From: Lachnospiraceae bacterium
Lineage (GTDB): Bacteria; Bacillota; Clostridia; Lachnospirales; Lachnospiraceae
NCBI GenBank assembly: GCA_021200475.1
Contig: JAJQGP010000094.1
Coordinates: 18,691 to 82,690 of the forward strand
Reading direction: 5' to 3'
Length of the DNA stretch: 64,000 nt
Positions 53,103 through 63,135 of this stretch are shown here, in pieces; positions within the stretch are counted from its first letter, which is position 1, and each line of letters starts with the position of its first letter. The notes beneath the pieces are model-generated. The model searched no databases and had not been told where the DNA came from. It worked only from the letters and a program-made list of their open reading frames with translations. The position numbers and the translations under genes were made by a program.

Positions 53103-54032
53103 ATGGAATTTATTAAGGGAATTACTTTTGCTGCGTTTTCCCCGAAAGGCAGCCTGGAAACGCCGGAAGCGCAACAAAGTCTTCGGAATCTTGCAGAACG
53201 GACAAAAGCAAACTTTATCATCCTTGTTCCGGTGGGACTGCAGGATACGCCCCAGTCAGAAACGATCGACTACCACTCAGATGCAACCGTAAGTGATAAA
53301 GAACTGGCAATAACCATTCAAACGGCCAAAGCGCTTGGGCTGCGGGTCGCATTAAAGCCAACTGTAAACTGCCGCAATGGTGTCTGGCGGGCACACATTA
53401 ATTTTTTTGATGAAGATGTGCCCTGTGAGCCGAAGTGGAGCAACTGGTTCCCGGCTTACACGGATTTTCAGCTGCATTATGCGGAAATTGCGCAGCGCGA
53501 GGGCTGTGAGATGTTTCTTCCGGGCTGCGAAATGGTACAGAGTGAGCACCGGGAGCAGGAATGGAGGCAGCTGATTGAGAAGATTCGCGGAGAATTTGGT
53601 GGCCTGGTTTCCTATAATACAGATAAGTATCAGGAGCATAATGTAAAATGGTGGGATGCGGTGGACGTGATTTCCTCGAGCGGCTATTACCCGATCAACG
53701 ACTGGGAACGCCAGCTGGATCGGATTGAGGCAGTCGTCCGGAAATTCAACAAGCCTTTTTTCTTTGCGGAGTGCGGATGCATGTCTTCAGAAGGCTCCAA
53801 AATGGTGCCGAACGACTGGAATATGAAAGGAACTGTAGACCTGGAAGGTCAGGCCGACTGGTACCGTATGATGTTTACAGCCGGCAGTAATCGTGAGTGG
53901 GTCGGCGGTTACGCACTCTGGGACTGGAGCTGGAGGCAGTATCCCCTTACCGAGGCGGCAATGGATAAAAAATATGATATCTATGGAAAACCGGCAGAGC
54001 AGGTCGTAGCGGAATTTTACGACCAAAAATAG
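53103..54032 (+). CDS. GH113-like glycoside hydrolase (beta-mannanase type)
   Basis: 309 residues, TIM barrel, no signal peptide. KGITFAAFSPKG, SLRNLAERTKANFIILVPVGLQDTPQSETIDY, LGLRVALKPTVNCRNGVWRAHI and GYALWDWSW follow the GH113 pattern. Probable acid/base and nucleophile glutamates are in FLPGCEMVQSE and FFFAECGC. Cytoplasmic location suggests action on imported oligosaccharides, perhaps manno-oligosaccharides. ATG 53103 has AGGAG 9 bases upstream; ATG 53073 would leave almost no leader. Confidence 0.75.
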   Translation: MEFIKGITFAAFSPKGSLETPEAQQSLRNLAERTKANFIILVPVGLQDTPQSETIDYHSDATVSDKELAITIQTAKALGLRVALKPTVNCRNGVWRAHINFFDEDVPCEPKWSNWFPAYTDFQLHYAEIAQREGCEMFLPGCEMVQSEHREQEWRQLIEKIRGEFGGLVSYNTDKYQEHNVKWWDAVDVISSSGYYPINDWERQLDRIEAVVRKFNKPFFFAECGCMSSEGSKMVPNDWNMKGTVDLEGQADWYRMMFTAGSNREWVGGYALWDWSWRQYPLTEAAMDKKYDIYGKPAEQVVAEFYDQK

Positions 54033-54139
54033 GAGAAAAAGCGGATTGCCTGGTTTGAGCATAGACTTTCATCCAAATATGTGAAAAAACATATGTACAA
54101 CAGGGAAGCACGGTTTGGAACAGGGAAAAGGAGGGGACT

Positions 54140-55337
54140 ATGAGAAACAGAATGAGTTATCAAAATTTTAACGTTGCGGTGTACTGCCCGGTAGGGGATG
54201 TCAATCGGATTACAGATTTTAGGGCATTCGAAGAAAAATTCCGTCTGCTTTCAGATCATGTGAAGGTCGGACGGGTCTATCTGGAATGCTATCGGAGCGA
54301 AGAATGGTGTACAAAAGATCATCTGCTGGAAGTGAAAGACTTTTTTGAAAGCAGAGGAATCGCTACATCCGGCGGGATTACGACCTGTGCCGACAGCAGC
54401 AAGGAAGGCTTTGCCTCTTTGTGTTATTCTACTCCCAAAGACGAGGAAACCCTGCGGAAAGCTGTCGCTCTCAATTCAAACCTTTTGCGCCGCTCTGGAG
54501 CAGATGTTTGCGGACGCGGATGTGTTTTTAGGCAAGCTTGGGAATCCGGTCGGCGTAGCTGCCTACCGTCCGGCAAACGCGCGCGGTGAGAACAACATCC
54601 ACAATTACCTCGGTATGTGCGGTATCCCATTTGAACCTTGTCTCCGATATCCCAAACAGGCAGGGGTGATTTTCTTAAGTGAGGGTGCCGCCGATGACAA
54701 AGATATCGTGATAAAGATGCAAAAAAGCCTTCTTGACGGTGCACAGGTAATTGTAACCAGCGGCTTTGTCCGCAAGCTTGGCTCTGCGTTTGAAGAATTC
54801 GTAAACGTAGCTTACAGCGCAAGGAAAGCGCTTGTGACCAGATATGCGGACAGCAAAGATAATGGCATCAACATTTGCGGCTGTTACAGCGGTGACGCGC
54901 CGGTACTGATTCCGCAGATGGAATACTGCACGAACGATGTCTGGGAGCTGGCGGCAGGATACGGCACAGAGAGCGCTTTTCCGATTGTACTTCAGTGCAG
55001 CTATGGGAATGGAAAGGTCAGCATTGTCACCATCCCGGATGATATGGGGGATCTGTATCACTATCCGGCGGAAGTGTTGAATGTAATCCGACGGACGTTA
55101 TGCTCCAAAATGCCGGTAGTGCTGGAAGGACCTGCGGGAATCCAGATGTTTGTTTACGACAACAACCGTATCATCCTCCGCTCTGATCTGGACTATACCT
55201 GTGTAGTAACGCTTCGGCTGGCGGAAAATATTCGAACTGTGCGGGAGCTTAGAAGCGGCCGGGAATTTCCTGCTACAGATCATGCAATAACCCTGCCTCT
55301 GAGATCAGCTGTGAATGTAATTCTGGAACTGGCTTAG
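54140..55337 (+). pseudogene. Decayed putative glycan-related protein (internal deletion plus frameshift)
   Basis: The N-terminal frame (54140 to about 54475) reads NFNVAVYCPVGDVNRITDF, KVYLE-like VGRVYLECYRSEEWCTKDHLLEVKDFF and SGGITTCADSS, like a TIM-barrel start. From about 54480 the sense moves to another frame with QMFADADVFLGKLGNPVGVAAYRP, NIHNYLGMCGIPFEP and a complete C-terminus to 55337. The active-site middle seems missing. Strong AAAGGAGGGGA before 54140. I cannot name the family with confidence; a glycoside-hydrolase-like protein is likely from context. Confidence 0.65.
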
Positions 55338-55457
55338 CTCTTTCGGATGGTAAATCTATAAAAACAGAAATTTTCCCCGGCGCTAAATGCTGCTATGATC
55401 AGGGGGCTTACTTCATTATAGGAAATTTCAGATTCTGCAGAGGGAAGGACTGACTAT

Positions 55458-57129
55458 ATGGGAATATATTTAAATGGGACAAGTGCGTATGGTTTATTCA
55501 AAGATGATTTTTCACTCACCTACTATATTGATAAGTCAGATATAATTAAGGAACTTGTTCCCCTTATAGAAACAGAACGAGAGATATCGGCAGACTTTGC
55601 TACACGGAAGGGAAAAGATCCCAGATATGTTTGTATTACCAGACCAAGACGTTTTGGCAAGACAGTTATCGCTAATCTGATTTCTTCTTATTTTGGAAAA
55701 GGAGTAAACAGTAAAGCTGAGTTTGATACCTTAAAAGTGTCTTCTTATGACTGGTATGAAAAACATCTGAATCAGCATAATGTTATCCATATTGCATTTA
55801 ATAAACTGCCTAAAAATTGTGTTTCCTATGAACAGTATATAACGAGAATTGAGAAGAGACTTATCATGGATTTGATCAGAACTTATCCGGAAGCAGAAAT
55901 TGAAAAAGATGATGCGCTTTGGGATGCTCTGACGAATATTTACGAATACTGTAATGGAGTTAAGTTCATTTTTATATTGGATGAATGGGATTATATTTTT
56001 CATAGAAAATTTATGACTGATGCGGATAAAGTCAGGTATATTGACTTCCTGAGTAATTTTCTGAAAGATAATGCATATGTGGAAATGGCTTATATGACCG
56101 GAATTCTGCCCATTACGAAATACTCGAGCGGCTCGGAGCTGAATATGTTTTGTGAGTATACAATGGTTACAGAAGAAAAATATTCTGAGTACTTTGGCTT
56201 CACAGATCAGGAAGTGGATGATCTTTTTGCAAGATATCTTATGCAGGATATTCCAGATAAGCATGTGAGCAGAGAAGGTTTGCGTCTCTGGTATGATGGC
56301 TATCATACAAAAGGCGGAGAATGTGTGTATAACCCACGTTCCGTTGTATATGCACTGACCAATAATAACCTGGGGAATTATTGGACAAGCTCTGGACCGT
56401 ATGATGAGTTGTTTTACTATATAGGTGCAAATGTAGATCAGGTAAAGGATGATGTTGGACTGATGATTGCGGGTATTCCGGTTCCGGCGAAGGTGTGCGA
56501 ATATGCAGCAACTTCGATGGAATTAAAAACGCACGACGAGATTTTTTCTGCAATGGTTGTGTATGGCTTCCTGAATCATGAGAATGGCTGTGTATCAATT
56601 CCAAATAAGGAGTTGATGGATAAGTTTTCGGATATGGTTCGGAAGGAAGAATCATTAGGGAATGTTTATCGATTTGCAAAGGAATCGGGGCGAATGCTTC
56701 GGGCAACAAAGGCCGGCGACACGAAGACGATGACAGAAATTCTGGAATTTGTACACAACACGGAAAACCAACTGGTGGTTTACAGTGATGAGGCAGAATT
56801 GGCTTCTATTATCCGATGGGTCTATCTGGAAGCAATTGATTATTATAGAATAGAGAGAGAATAAAGCCGGTATTGGATATGTGGATTATATTTTTTATCC
56901 TTTCAGGAAAGATGATGACGCGATTATCATTGAACTAAAAGTGAATCATACTGTGGAAGAGGCGATTGAACAGATCAAGGATCGCCAGTATGCGCTTCGC
57001 TTTATGGGAAAGATCGGTCAAAAACCGGAATATACAGGCCGTATTCTTGCAGTGGGGATTGCTTATAATAAAGAAGACAAAAATAAGCGGCATGCGTGTA
57101 AGGTGGAAGTGTTAAGGGAACGCTTATGA
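55458..57129 (+). pseudogene. AAA-ATPase-like / PDDEXK_9 nuclease fusion, split by a GA-tract frameshift
   Basis: The first 468 codons form a PF09820-type ATPase: CITRPRRFGKTVIANLISSYF is the P-loop-like motif, FIFILDEWDYIF the Walker B, then LWYDGYHT. The frame stops at 56864 right after an (AG)4A tract (56852-56860). Adding one GA unit restores IERENKAGIGYVDYIFYPFRK and the nuclease domain DDDAIIIELKVNHTVEEAIEQIKDRQYALRF to 57129. Such fusions are often mobile and of unknown role, possibly defence-related. The gene is more AT-rich than its neighbours, suggesting transfer. Confidence 0.8.
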
Positions 57130-57484
57130 TTGAGACGATGCTAACCCACTCGATCACAGAATCGGCAGGAGAAGACAGAGGCTCCGGAAAATTCAGAATC
57201 AGCTGCACTGCCACAGAAATGGGAAAGCTTCAGCAAAGCTGGCAGGATTCGGATATGAGCCTTATATTCTGAAAACCGGTTCTTCTGAAAACGTGCAGAA
57301 TCCTTCAAAAGTGTTCGTGCACCAGGGAAAAACGCTTCTGGCTGCACTGCCTCCGGATGGAACGATTGGATGCGGACTGGGGGCAATTACCCGCCTGGAT
57401 GGGATGGCCTGCCAGAACACCGTAGAATTTCCACATTATCTGGAAGCCTCTGATCAGATTGCACGGATTGCGCACAGCATTTGA
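57126..57484 (+). pseudogene. Unidentified frame-disrupted remnant
   Basis: Two overlapping frames look coding-like but incomplete: one from ATG 57126 to 57272, and another that stays open through about 57254-57484, ending in GCGLGAITRLDGMACQNTVEF and ARIAHSI. Neither is recognised. Rearranged junk downstream of the ATPase gene, or the tail of a lost gene, are both possible. Confidence 0.35.
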
Positions 57485-57536
57485 GCAGAGAGACCATAAA
57501 ATTACTGCCAAAACCCAATAAAATCATTTAAAGCAA

Positions 57537-57580
57537 GAAAACGGAACTGTTCTGACCTGTCAGATGGTTCCGTTTTCTTT
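57537..57580 (+). terminator. Terminator
   Basis: GAAAACGGAAC (57537-57547) pairs with GTTCCGTTTTC (57567-57577), followed by T. Confidence 0.85.
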
Positions 57581-57629
57581 ACTACAATTTGTAGGAAAAG
57601 AACTCAGATTTTCCTCAGAATTAACACTG

Positions 57630-57656
57630 TTGAAAAAACTGTGCAAATGATACAAT
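57630..57656 (+). promoter_or_regulatory. Promoter candidate of the methyltransferase cluster
   Basis: TTGAAA (57630-57635), a short 15-base spacer and TACAAT (57651-57656). Confidence 0.35.
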
Positions 57657-57786
57657 AGTCTCATCAAATTCGACAGTGCGGACGTCGTTTTGACTATAGC
57701 AAATCGAGTGCCAGCCTTTTTGAAGAAAGCAATTTCGCTATACCTTCGAATGGTTTGTGGTGCGCGAAAAAAGGAGGTATATGAAT

Positions 57787-58821
57787 ATGTTGACACCAAA
57801 ACAAAATATGCTCGAGGTGATTCGCGGAGGGAACCCGGATCGCATTGTGAATCAGTATGAAGCTGTACAGCTTCTGATGCATCCCTTTATGTTTTCCAGT
57901 CCGCTGCTTCAGCCTGGACAGGAAAATGTGGTGAATGCCTGGGGCGTCACAAATACGTTCCCGGAGGGCGTACCGGGCGCGTTTCCGGTACATACGCCCG
58001 ATAAAATCGTGGTAAAGGATATCGAGGACTGGAAAGAGTACGTCCATGCGCCGTCACTGAAATTTACACAGGATCAGTGGGATATGGTGAAGGCGACCTA
58101 TGACGCAGTGGATGGCGAGCAGTCCTTTAAGGCCGCGTTTGTCGCACCGGGACTTTTTGAGCAGACGCATCACCTCTGCGAGATTTCGAACGCGCTGATG
58201 TATTATATTACCAATGAGGACGAGATGCACGACCTGATCAAATATCTGACCGAATGGGAGCTGGAGCTGGCGGAAGGCATCTGCTCGAACCTGCATCCGG
58301 ACGCGCTTTTCCATCATGACGACTGGGGCGGCCTGGACAGTACCTTTATGAGCCCGGCTATGTTTGAGGACTTCTTCGTAGAGCCGTACAAGCAGATTTA
58401 TGGATATTACCACAGCCATGGGGTAGAGCTGGTGATTCATCACTCCGACTCCTATGCGGCAACGCTGGTTCCGGACATGATCGAGATGGGCATTGATGTA
58501 TGGCAGGGCTGCATGGAGACAAATAACATCCCGGAACTGATCAAAAAGTACGGTGGAAAGATCAGCTTTATGGGCGGCATCGAGAACCGTGCGGTAGATT
58601 TTGAAGACTGGACCGACGAAAACTGTGAAGCCGTCGTGAGACGTGTTTGCGAAGAGTGCGGCAACAAATACTTTATCCCCTGTATCGCGCAGGGTGGTCC
58701 GGGATCGGTATATCCGGGCGTGTATATGTCTCTTTGCAACGCCATTGATAAGCTGAATGTGGAAAAATATGGCATTGACGCTTCAAAATCCACAAGACTT
58801 CCGTGGCAGATTATGTTTTAA
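57787..58821 (+). CDS. UroD-family corrinoid methyltransferase (MT1-like)
   Basis: 344 residues of the uroporphyrinogen decarboxylase/MtaA fold. Visible blocks are MLEVIRGGNPDRI, FHHDDWGGLDSTFMSPAMFEDFFVEPYKQI, VELVIHHSDSYAATLVPDMIEMGIDVWQGCMETNN, ISFMGGIENRAV and FIPCIAQGGPGSVYPGVY. The His-x-Cys zinc site of MtaA is HHSDS here, so zinc would need other ligands. It should transfer a methyl group from a methylated compound to the corrinoid protein at 59729. The substrate (methoxy-aromatic, methanol or other) is not readable. ATG 57787 is 9 bases after AGGAGG. Confidence 0.82.
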   Translation: MLTPKQNMLEVIRGGNPDRIVNQYEAVQLLMHPFMFSSPLLQPGQENVVNAWGVTNTFPEGVPGAFPVHTPDKIVVKDIEDWKEYVHAPSLKFTQDQWDMVKATYDAVDGEQSFKAAFVAPGLFEQTHHLCEISNALMYYITNEDEMHDLIKYLTEWELELAEGICSNLHPDALFHHDDWGGLDSTFMSPAMFEDFFVEPYKQIYGYYHSHGVELVIHHSDSYAATLVPDMIEMGIDVWQGCMETNNIPELIKKYGGKISFMGGIENRAVDFEDWTDENCEAVVRRVCEECGNKYFIPCIAQGGPGSVYPGVYMSLCNAIDKLNVEKYGIDASKSTRLPWQIMF

Positions 58822-58836
58822 GGAGGGACAGAACAA

Positions 58837-59652
58837 GTGATCATTATTGGTGAAAAAATAAATGGTTCGATCCCCTCCGTTGCGGAGGCAATTGCGAATC
58901 GCGATGCAGAATTTATTAAGGCACGGGCAATCGCACAGACGGAAGCAGGGGCAACCTATATTGACTGCTGCGCGTCTGTTCCGGAGGCGCAGGAGGTTGA
59001 AACCCTGCACTGGATGATTGACTGTATTCAGGAAGTAACAGATCTCCCGATTTCGGTAGACAGCCCAAGCCCGGCTGTACTGGCGGAGGCATACAAGTTC
59101 TGCAAGCGTCCCGGTATTTTTAACTCCGTATCCGGTGAAGGGAGCAAGATTGATACGATTTTCCCAATCATGGCGCAGCCGGAGAACAAAGGCTGGGAAG
59201 TGATCGCGCTGCTTAGTGATGATACCGGTATTCCGAAAAATGCGGCAGATCGTCTGAAGGTCTTTGATAAGATTATGGCGAAGGCAAAGGAATATGGAAT
59301 TTCTCCGAGCCGGCTCCACATTGATCCGCTGGTAGAGATGCTCTGCACCTCTGAGAACGGAATTGAAACCAATACCGAGGTCATCCACTCAGTGAGAGAG
59401 CAGTATCCTTCCATACATATTACGGCGGCCATCAGCAATATTTCCTTTAACCTTCCGGTGCGGAAGCTGATCAATTACGGATTCCTGGTGCTGGCAATGA
59501 ATGCGGGACTTGACAGCGCGATCATGGATCCGACTAACCGGGATATGCTGGGACTGGTGTACTCGACTGAAGCGCTTCTCGGACTGGATGATTACTGTAT
59601 GGAATACATCGGCGCTTACCGGGAAGGACTGATCGGACCGGTGAAAAAATAA
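58837..59652 (+). CDS. Methyl-THF:corrinoid methyltransferase (MtrH/AcsE-like MT2)
   Basis: 271 residues. The motif series GEKINGSIPSV, TYIDCCAS, PISVDSPSP, NSVSGEGSK, LHIDPLVEM, ISNISFNLPVRKLI and SAIMDPTNRDM parallels AcsE block by block, so it binds pterin and exchanges methyl between corrinoid protein and tetrahydrofolate. GTG start at 58837, 9 bases after AGGAGGG. It lies 15 bases after MT1, so the two are one operon. Confidence 0.87.
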   Translation: MIIIGEKINGSIPSVAEAIANRDAEFIKARAIAQTEAGATYIDCCASVPEAQEVETLHWMIDCIQEVTDLPISVDSPSPAVLAEAYKFCKRPGIFNSVSGEGSKIDTIFPIMAQPENKGWEVIALLSDDTGIPKNAADRLKVFDKIMAKAKEYGISPSRLHIDPLVEMLCTSENGIETNTEVIHSVREQYPSIHITAAISNISFNLPVRKLINYGFLVLAMNAGLDSAIMDPTNRDMLGLVYSTEALLGLDDYCMEYIGAYREGLIGPVKK

Positions 59653-59728
59653 ACTGTCGTATTTTTTAGAGAGAGTTTACAGAGAACTGTTATAAAAAAT
59701 AAGTAATATAGGCAAGGAGGTATATATT

Positions 59729-60367
59729 ATGTCAAAGATTACAGAAGTTGCGGAACTGGTAGAAAAAGGCAAGGCAAAGCTGGTGGGGCCGGCTGTTCAG
59801 GCGGCTCTTGATGAGGGCTGCGATCCGATGGATATCCTGAACCACGGAATGATCGACACCATGACCATCGTAGGCGACAAATTTAAAAATGGCGAGATCT
59901 TTGTACCGGAGATGCTTGTGGCAGCGCGCGCGATGAAAAAAGGAGTGGAGGTACTCAAACCACATCTCGCAAGCGGTTCCACCGGTGCAAATGGAAAAGT
60001 GATTATCGCTACTGTTTCCGGGGATTTACATGACATCGGCAAGAACCTGGTAGCCATGATGATTGAAAGCGCTGGCTTTGAAGTGGTTGACCTTGGCGTA
60101 GATGTTTCAACGGACAAGGTAATCGAAGCTTACAGGGAGAACCCTGATACAAAGATCATCTGCCTGTCTGCTCTGCTGACAACAACAATGCCGGCGATGA
60201 AAGCTACAGTGGCGGCGCTCAATGAATCAGATTTCAGAAGCAATATTAAAGTAATGGTAGGCGGTGCGCCGATTACGCAGGAATTTGCGGACGAAATCGA
60301 GGCGGACGGATACTCAGAAGATGCAGCAAGCGCGGCATCCCTTGCGAAGAGACTTGTAGCGGCATAA
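59729..60367 (+). CDS. Methyltransferase corrinoid protein (copy 1)
   Basis: 212 residues. An N-terminal four-helix cap (to about residue 85) precedes a Rossmann-like cobalamin domain with DLHDIGKN (axial His), LSALLTTTMPAM and VMVGGAPIT. It carries the methyl group between MT1 and MT2. GCAAGGAGGTATA precedes the start. Followed by a terminator. Confidence 0.93.
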   Translation: MSKITEVAELVEKGKAKLVGPAVQAALDEGCDPMDILNHGMIDTMTIVGDKFKNGEIFVPEMLVAARAMKKGVEVLKPHLASGSTGANGKVIIATVSGDLHDIGKNLVAMMIESAGFEVVDLGVDVSTDKVIEAYRENPDTKIICLSALLTTTMPAMKATVAALNESDFRSNIKVMVGGAPITQEFADEIEADGYSEDAASAASLAKRLVAA

Positions 60368-60444
60368 TTATATGATTTCCGCGAAGCTGTCATGATGATG
60401 CATATACCGTTGTATATGCCGTCGATGTTCTATAAGAATTCGAT

Positions 60445-60492
60445 AAGCACCGTCCTGCTTTGTAAAAAGTACATTGTAGGGCGGCGCTTTTT
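60445..60492 (+). terminator. Terminator after corrinoid protein 1
   Basis: AAGCACCGTCCT (60445-60456) pairs, with G-T pairs, to AGGGCGGCGCTT (60478-60489), then T5. A further stem AGAAAACGA/TCGTTTTCT lies at about 60533-60564 before the activase gene. Confidence 0.75.
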
Positions 60493-60608
60493 GTGTTACA
60501 CTAAAAAATAGTAAAAATTCGTGCAGTGATTATAGAAAACGATGAATGACTCTTGTCGTTTTCTGCAAAATACGTGGCAGTCAAGATTCGTGAAAGAAGA
60601 GGGGTTTC

Positions 60609-62459
60609 ATGTATAAGGTTTCTTTTATCAGGGAGGGAATGAGCATCCGCGTTCCGGAAGGCATGACGGTGCTGGAGGCGGAGATCCAGGCGGGATTGAA
60701 GCCGGACGCGCCCTGCGGCGGTGCAGGAAAGTGTGGTAAATGTCTGGTGCGGATCGCGGATATGCTATCTCACGGAAATACGGCTTTACCATGCGAGGAT
60801 ATTGATACAAAAATATCTTCTCATGACAACATAGCATTGTCGTATGAAATTCGTAATTCGGAAAAGACAATTGCAGCCAAAGCGTTCAGCAAGCCTGTGC
60901 GTGCCTGCCAGACAAAGGTGATGGCGGATATCCTTGTCGATACGCTCTCTTCGCAAACGAAGGAATATGCAATACTGACGGAGGGTTATCTGCGCCCGGT
61001 GACTTATCATCCGGAACTTTCAGTACATAAAATACAGCTTGAAAAGCCGGAAACCGGAGATAAGCGCTCCGATTGGAATCGAATGACAGAACAGCTTACA
61101 CAGGACGAACCGTTCGAACAGATATGCCCTGATCCCGCGCTGGCTTCTTCCCTGTATGACAAGCGCACGAAATCCGCAGAGTGGTATGCCATTCATACAG
61201 ATGAAAAGATTCTTGATCTGCGCCGAGAGCCGGGCCGGATTTGTTTTGCAGCCTTTGATATTGGAACGACCACCGTGGCGGGGTATCTTCTGGACGCGAA
61301 GGACGGCCGTACCCTGGCAGTCGAAAGCCGCCTGAATCCGCAAGTGCAGTATGGGGCGGACGTGATCATGCGGGCAAATTACGCATTGGAACACGGAACA
61401 GAAATAGTAAGCACATGCATTCGTGAAGCGGTAAACGAGATGCTTTCGATTCTTGCGAAAAAAGCGTCAATACGTACAGAGGACATTTTTCAAATCAGTG
61501 TGGTTGGAAATACCTGTATGCACCACCTGTTTCTCGGCATTTCACCGGCGAGTCTGGTTCATGCGCCATACACGCCCGCAATCAGCACCCGGCTGGCGCT
61601 GCGCGCCGCGGATTACGGGCTGCACGTTCATCCGAACGCACAGCTGCTGATGCTGCCGGTGATTGCGGGGTATGTAGGTGCGGATACCTGCGCCTGCCTG
61701 ATGGCGACGCGCCCAGATCAGGAGGATAACATTACGCTCATGCTGGACATTGGCACGAATGGCGAAATGGTGCTTGGAAACCGCAAAAGGCTGGTTGCCT
61801 GTTCGACGGCCGCGGGGCCAGCGTTTGAAGGAGCGAAAATCACCTGTGGAATGCGCGGGGCAGCAGGGGCAGTGGATCATGTTTTTTATGAGAATGGAAA
61901 CTGGAGGTATACAACGATCGGCGGTGAACCGGCTGTGGGACTGTGCGGCTCCGGCCTGATTGACCTGGTCGCCTGTCTGCTTCGCGCAGGTCTGATTGAT
62001 GAGAACGGCAGACTGGAGAGCGGACAGGCGGATCCCCAGACGTTTGTGCTTGTCCCTCCAAAGGACTCCGGAAACAGCCAGGGTGTTTATCTGACCCGGA
62101 AGGATGTGGGAGAGGTACAGCTGGCGAAAGCCGCGATTGCCGCCGGAATCCAGCTTCTGATGGAAGAGTTTCAGATAACAGAGGACGATATCACAGAAGT
62201 GCGCGTTGCCGGTGCATTTGGCAATTATATGAATCCAACGAGCGCCGGGGAGATTGGGATGTTTCCGCGTTCTCTGGTCGGACGGGTGCGGTCGATTGGG
62301 AATGCGGCCGGAGAAGGAGCGAAGCTGGCGCTTCTTAGCTGGGAGGAACTGAAAATATCTGAAGAGCTGGCGCACAGGACAGACTTTATTGAATTGGCGG
62401 CGCTTCCGGAATTTCAGGATTGCTTTGTGGAGCAGCTGGGATTTGAAGAAGCGTTATGA
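60609..62459 (+). CDS. RACo-type corrinoid reductive activase
   Basis: 616 residues. 2Fe-2S domain (CGGAGKCGKCLVRI, later ACQTKV), a variable linker, then an ASKHA ATPase domain with AFDIGTTTVAGYLLDA, VVGNTCMHHLFLG, LDIGTNGEMVLGN, CGSGLIDL and VAGAFGNYMNPTSAGEIGMFP. It reactivates corrinoid proteins oxidised to Co(II). A paralogue of AcsV at 32558 that probably serves the corrinoid proteins flanking it. Confidence 0.92.
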   Translation: MYKVSFIREGMSIRVPEGMTVLEAEIQAGLKPDAPCGGAGKCGKCLVRIADMLSHGNTALPCEDIDTKISSHDNIALSYEIRNSEKTIAAKAFSKPVRACQTKVMADILVDTLSSQTKEYAILTEGYLRPVTYHPELSVHKIQLEKPETGDKRSDWNRMTEQLTQDEPFEQICPDPALASSLYDKRTKSAEWYAIHTDEKILDLRREPGRICFAAFDIGTTTVAGYLLDAKDGRTLAVESRLNPQVQYGADVIMRANYALEHGTEIVSTCIREAVNEMLSILAKKASIRTEDIFQISVVGNTCMHHLFLGISPASLVHAPYTPAISTRLALRAADYGLHVHPNAQLLMLPVIAGYVGADTCACLMATRPDQEDNITLMLDIGTNGEMVLGNRKRLVACSTAAGPAFEGAKITCGMRGAAGAVDHVFYENGNWRYTTIGGEPAVGLCGSGLIDLVACLLRAGLIDENGRLESGQADPQTFVLVPPKDSGNSQGVYLTRKDVGEVQLAKAAIAAGIQLLMEEFQITEDDITEVRVAGAFGNYMNPTSAGEIGMFPRSLVGRVRSIGNAAGEGAKLALLSWEELKISEELAHRTDFIELAALPEFQDCFVEQLGFEEAL

Positions 62460-62512
62460 CTTAAGAGTTCAGAAACAAGACTGAAAACTCAAATAAGCAG
62501 GAGTGATTTGAA

Positions 62513-63052
62513 TTGATTGATATGGATAAGTTAAAGAAACAGGGAGAAACGCTGGGCTTCACCCACGTTGCGTTTCTGGACTGCAGCACATTAGAGCTGC
62601 GCGAGGAAGTACGTCAGATGTGTGAGGCAAATACCTGTCATATGTATGGAAAATGCTGGAGCTGTCCGCCGGGATGCGGTTCTCTGGAACAATGCCGGGA
62701 AAAGATCGGACAGTACCAGGAAGGAATCATCGTACAGACTGTCGGGGAACTGGAGGACGAGCTGGACGGGGAAACTATGATGGAGACAGAACAGCGCCAC
62801 AAGGAGACTTTTTACGCATTTGAGAAAACACTGCGGAAACAGTATCCGGGAATGCTTGCGATTGGCGCGGGCTGCTGCACGAAATGTAAAACATGCACTT
62901 ATCCAGATCAGCCCTGTCGTTTTCCGAATGAAGCCTTCTCTTCGATGGAAGCGTATGGTATGCTGGTCACACAGGTCTGTCAGGCCAATCATCTGGACTA
63001 TTATTATGGCCCCTGTACGATTGCCTATACAAGCTGTTATTTATTAACATAA
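62513..63052 (+). CDS. DUF2284 cysteine-rich metal-binding protein
   Basis: 179 residues with about 14 cysteines in three groups (CHMYGKCWSCPPGCG, GAGCCTKCKTCTYPDQPCRFP, and CQANH...GPCTIAYTSC), likely binding iron-sulfur or zinc. AGGAG lies 9 bases before TTG 62513, whereas ATG 62522 is 18 bases away, so TTG is the preferred start. Located between activase and second corrinoid protein, suggesting a role in methyl or corrinoid metabolism (inference). Confidence 0.85.
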   Translation: MIDMDKLKKQGETLGFTHVAFLDCSTLELREEVRQMCEANTCHMYGKCWSCPPGCGSLEQCREKIGQYQEGIIVQTVGELEDELDGETMMETEQRHKETFYAFEKTLRKQYPGMLAIGAGCCTKCKTCTYPDQPCRFPNEAFSSMEAYGMLVTQVCQANHLDYYYGPCTIAYTSCYLLT

Positions 63053-63135
63053 GAATATTATGTTAATCTGAGAAATGGTGATGACGGAACAATCAGAAGC
63101 GAAGGATTCTGTTTCTGACATATTGGGGGATATTT

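Larger units (their letters stand above)
57130..57786 (+). other. Gene-poor region before the methyltransferase cluster
   Basis: About 650 bases with the remnant above, a terminator (57537-57580), a weak promoter (57630-57656) and a leader of about 120 bases. The leader contains inverted TATAGCAAAT and ATTTCGCTATA. No cobalamin-riboswitch core was recognised. Confidence 0.5.

Noticed and set aside
57537-60608. Cobalamin riboswitch near the corrinoid genes
   Set aside because: No B12-box or conserved core was found in the intergenic stretches at 57485-57786 or 60368-60608.
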